The notes under the pieces are model-generated. The model did not search any database, was not told the DNA's origin, and worked only from the letters and a program-made list of their open reading frames with translations. The translations under genes were made by a program, and so were the position numbers. From contig NZ_BAAAPN010000045.1 of the NCBI RefSeq assembly GCF_039531165.1, forward strand, positions 154,081 to 218,080: a stretch of 64,000 bases of DNA. Direction: 5' to 3'. Below, in pieces: positions 62,782 through 64,000 of the stretch (positions within the stretch are counted from its first letter, which is position 1; the number at the start of each line of letters is the position of its first letter). This DNA comes from Nostocoides_A vanveenii (GTDB taxonomy: Bacteria; Actinomycetota; Actinomycetes; Actinomycetales; Dermatophilaceae).

Positions 62782-62801
62782 GGCATACGGGCACGTATGC
62801 C
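62782..62801. repeat. Inverted pair of the abundant GGCATACG motif
   Basis: GGCATACG, a 4-nt spacer GGCA, then CGTATGCC: a perfect 8-bp inverted repeat 8 nt after the rpsA stop. Both arms are copies of the 7-mer over-represented across the window. It directly precedes the rpsA terminator hairpin. Confidence 0.9.
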
Positions 62802-62813
62802 GTGTGCCACCGA

Positions 62814-62852
62814 AACGGGCCCGGCCCCCCTCGCGGGGGGACCGGGCCCGTT
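62814..62852 (+). terminator. Strong rpsA terminator
   Basis: A 17-bp GC-rich stem (left arm AACGGGCCCGG then six C) with a 4-nt loop TCGC and one bulged A on the right arm. It is the strongest hairpin in the window and separates rpsA from the convergent secreted-protein gene. Confidence 0.85.
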
Positions 62853-62872
62853 CTCGTGCGCCGAGGCAGCGA

Positions 62873-63883
62873 TCAGGTGCCGGACGGCTTGACGCCCCAC
62901 GCCTCGGCGACGGTCGCCGCGTCGGTGACTTTCACGGTGGAGGGGATGGCGTCGATCACGCGCAGGAAGTCGCGCACGCAATACAGCTCGGCATCGCTGG
63001 TCCAGTGGGTGTTCTCCGCGCCGGTGCAGTTCCATTGCGCGACCGTGCCCGTCGTGCTCGTCCCGGTGACCAGGCGATACCACTGCATGGTGGTCCACGC
63101 GCCCGCGGCGACACGGGTCTTGGGAATAAGCATCGCCGGTGTCTGATAGGTGGACGAGGCGCCCGAGGTCGAGCAGGCCAGGGTCGTGTCCGCGCAGCGG
63201 CCGCCGTTGACCGAGACCGTGGTCTGCCAGTTCGGCCACAGCGCGCCAGCCGCCTGCGTCGTGGTCGTGTCGCCGTATTGCCGGCCGAAGGCGAAACACT
63301 TCTTGACGACTTGGGTCTGGATCTTGTCGGAGTACTTGTTGTTCGGGTAGGCGAACAATCCCCACGCGCGGGTGTGCCCGCGGCGCGCCAGTGCACCCAC
63401 GGATCCGCATGCTTCGGCGAGCTGCTCGGTGGGCGTCAGTGTCGTCATATTCGCGTAGGTCATGCCAGCGCTGTTGAAGGTCCAGCCATAGACCGTCCGC
63501 AACTGGGTCAGATCGTTCCACGAGGGCGAGATGACGTAGTTGGAGAAGCACGACTGGCTGACGCCTTGGCGCTTGACCACGACATTGCCCGACGCCACCT
63601 TGCCCCGCTGCTGCAGGAGGGTGGCGACCCGGCCGAGGGTGACGGCATTTTGCAGGGGCTTGCAGAGCTTGTCTGCCGACACCCACTGGGTGCGGCCAAA
63701 CTGGATCGTGAAATAGGGCGTGGTGTCCCGGGCGCCCGGAGCGCCGACAGCCGCAGCAGTGGCTGCGGCGGTGGCGGGAACGATCGGTGCGACCTTATCG
63801 AGAGGCTTGGCGCTGGCGGCTCCGGCGATGGCGGTGGCACCGAGGGCCAGGCCGAGGACCCCGGCGCGGCGTGCTGTGGACAT
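62873..63883 (-). CDS. Secreted protein, degenerate NodB-like family, copy 2
   Basis: A 336-residue exported protein with a signal peptide (VLGLALGATAIAGAASA, residues 9-25) and a mature part matching the 25622-26596 protein: QFGRTQW, SPSWNDLTQLRTVYGWT, MTTLTPTEQ, AWGLFAYPN, FAFGRQY, SVNGGRC. The block order follows the NodB deacetylase fold, but TFDDG is replaced by QFGRT and the HSHTH region by GMTYANM. Several cysteines are shared with the paralogue. AGGAGTT about 8 nt before the ATG is a good ribosome site. Function is unknown; surface carbohydrate binding without catalysis is one idea. Confidence 0.72.
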   Translation of the reverse strand: MSTARRAGVLGLALGATAIAGAASAKPLDKVAPIVPATAAATAAAVGAPGARDTTPYFTIQFGRTQWVSADKLCKPLQNAVTLGRVATLLQQRGKVASGNVVVKRQGVSQSCFSNYVISPSWNDLTQLRTVYGWTFNSAGMTYANMTTLTPTEQLAEACGSVGALARRGHTRAWGLFAYPNNKYSDKIQTQVVKKCFAFGRQYGDTTTTQAAGALWPNWQTTVSVNGGRCADTTLACSTSGASSTYQTPAMLIPKTRVAAGAWTTMQWYRLVTGTSTTGTVAQWNCTGAENTHWTSDAELYCVRDFLRVIDAIPSTVKVTDAATVAEAWGVKPSGT

Positions 63884-63916
63884 GAGGCAGAACTCCTAAG
63901 AGATCGCGCGGATAGG

Positions 63917-64000
63917 TCAGGGTCGTCGGGTGGGTCGGGTGTCCCAGCGGTGGGTCGTCCAGGCTCGGCGGAGCAGGCTTCGGGTGATGATGACCGCGTT
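63917..64000 (-). CDS. Possible 3' end of a gene cut by the window edge
   Basis: The minus strand has 27 open codons reading NAVIITRSLLRRAWTT and on to a TGA at 63919-63917, 33 nt before the secreted-protein start. It could be the C-terminus of an upstream cotranscribed gene. Too short to identify and open frames are common at this GC content. Confidence 0.3.
   Translation of the reverse strand, partial: NAVIITRSLLRRAWTTHRWDTRPTRRP

Overview
The window is high-GC, densely packed actinobacterial chromosome. The gene order hisI-trpE-(TIGR02234 membrane protein)-trpC-trpB-trpA-lgt, then pyk, an ANTAR response regulator, polA and rpsA, follows the Mycobacterium tuberculosis Rv1606-Rv1630 backbone. 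The gltB/gltD pair, a tRNA-Leu between pyk and the regulator, and the codon style suggest a Micrococcales member, perhaps near Intrasporangiaceae/Dermatophilaceae. That placement is inference; no marker was compared.

Region 1 (1-2.4 kb) holds an ABC exporter half and a decayed MarR-GNAT gene. Region 2 (2.4-25.1 kb) is the conserved metabolic backbone: a secreted M1 peptidase; hisI and the trp genes with 4-bp ATGA overlaps; a thiol-redox group (MauE/DoxX-like protein plus two membrane-anchored DsbA-like paralogues); lgt; glutamate synthase; pyruvate kinase; tRNA-Leu(CAA); a PdtaR-like ANTAR regulator; a GNAT enzyme; a hotdog thioesterase; and polA.

Region 3 (25.2-59.4 kb) separates polA from rpsA, which are close neighbours in M. 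tuberculosis. After a few small genes (SRPBCC protein, two secreted proteins, peptidase E, a frameshifted L7/L12-like gene, OsmC) it becomes a cell-surface glycan locus. It has two MOP-type flippase-like proteins, three GT4 and one GT2 glycosyltransferases, three GT-C-like membrane proteins (two are AftD/DUF3367-like giants of 1366 and 1414 residues), four SAM methyltransferases, two OafA-type O-acyltransferases, a complete four-gene set for a nucleotide-activated D-glycero-D-manno-heptose (hddC-hddA-gmhA-gmhB), a DUF3068/PorA-family protein and a UDP-glucuronate decarboxylase-like enzyme. Together these could make, modify, export and extend a heptose-containing envelope polymer. Its promoter regions share a 14-bp dyad of the form YTACY-N5-GTA.

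Region 4 (59.4-64 kb) holds polyphosphate glucokinase, a methyltransferase, rpsA with a strong terminator, and a second copy of the secreted protein family found just after polA.

Two signals run through the whole window. The 7-mer GTATGCC/GGCATAC occurs about 59 times by hand count, far above composition expectation, and one inverted pair forms a hairpin just after rpsA. Many transcription-unit starts have a -10 like hexamer 6-7 nt before the start codon, which predicts leaderless mRNAs.
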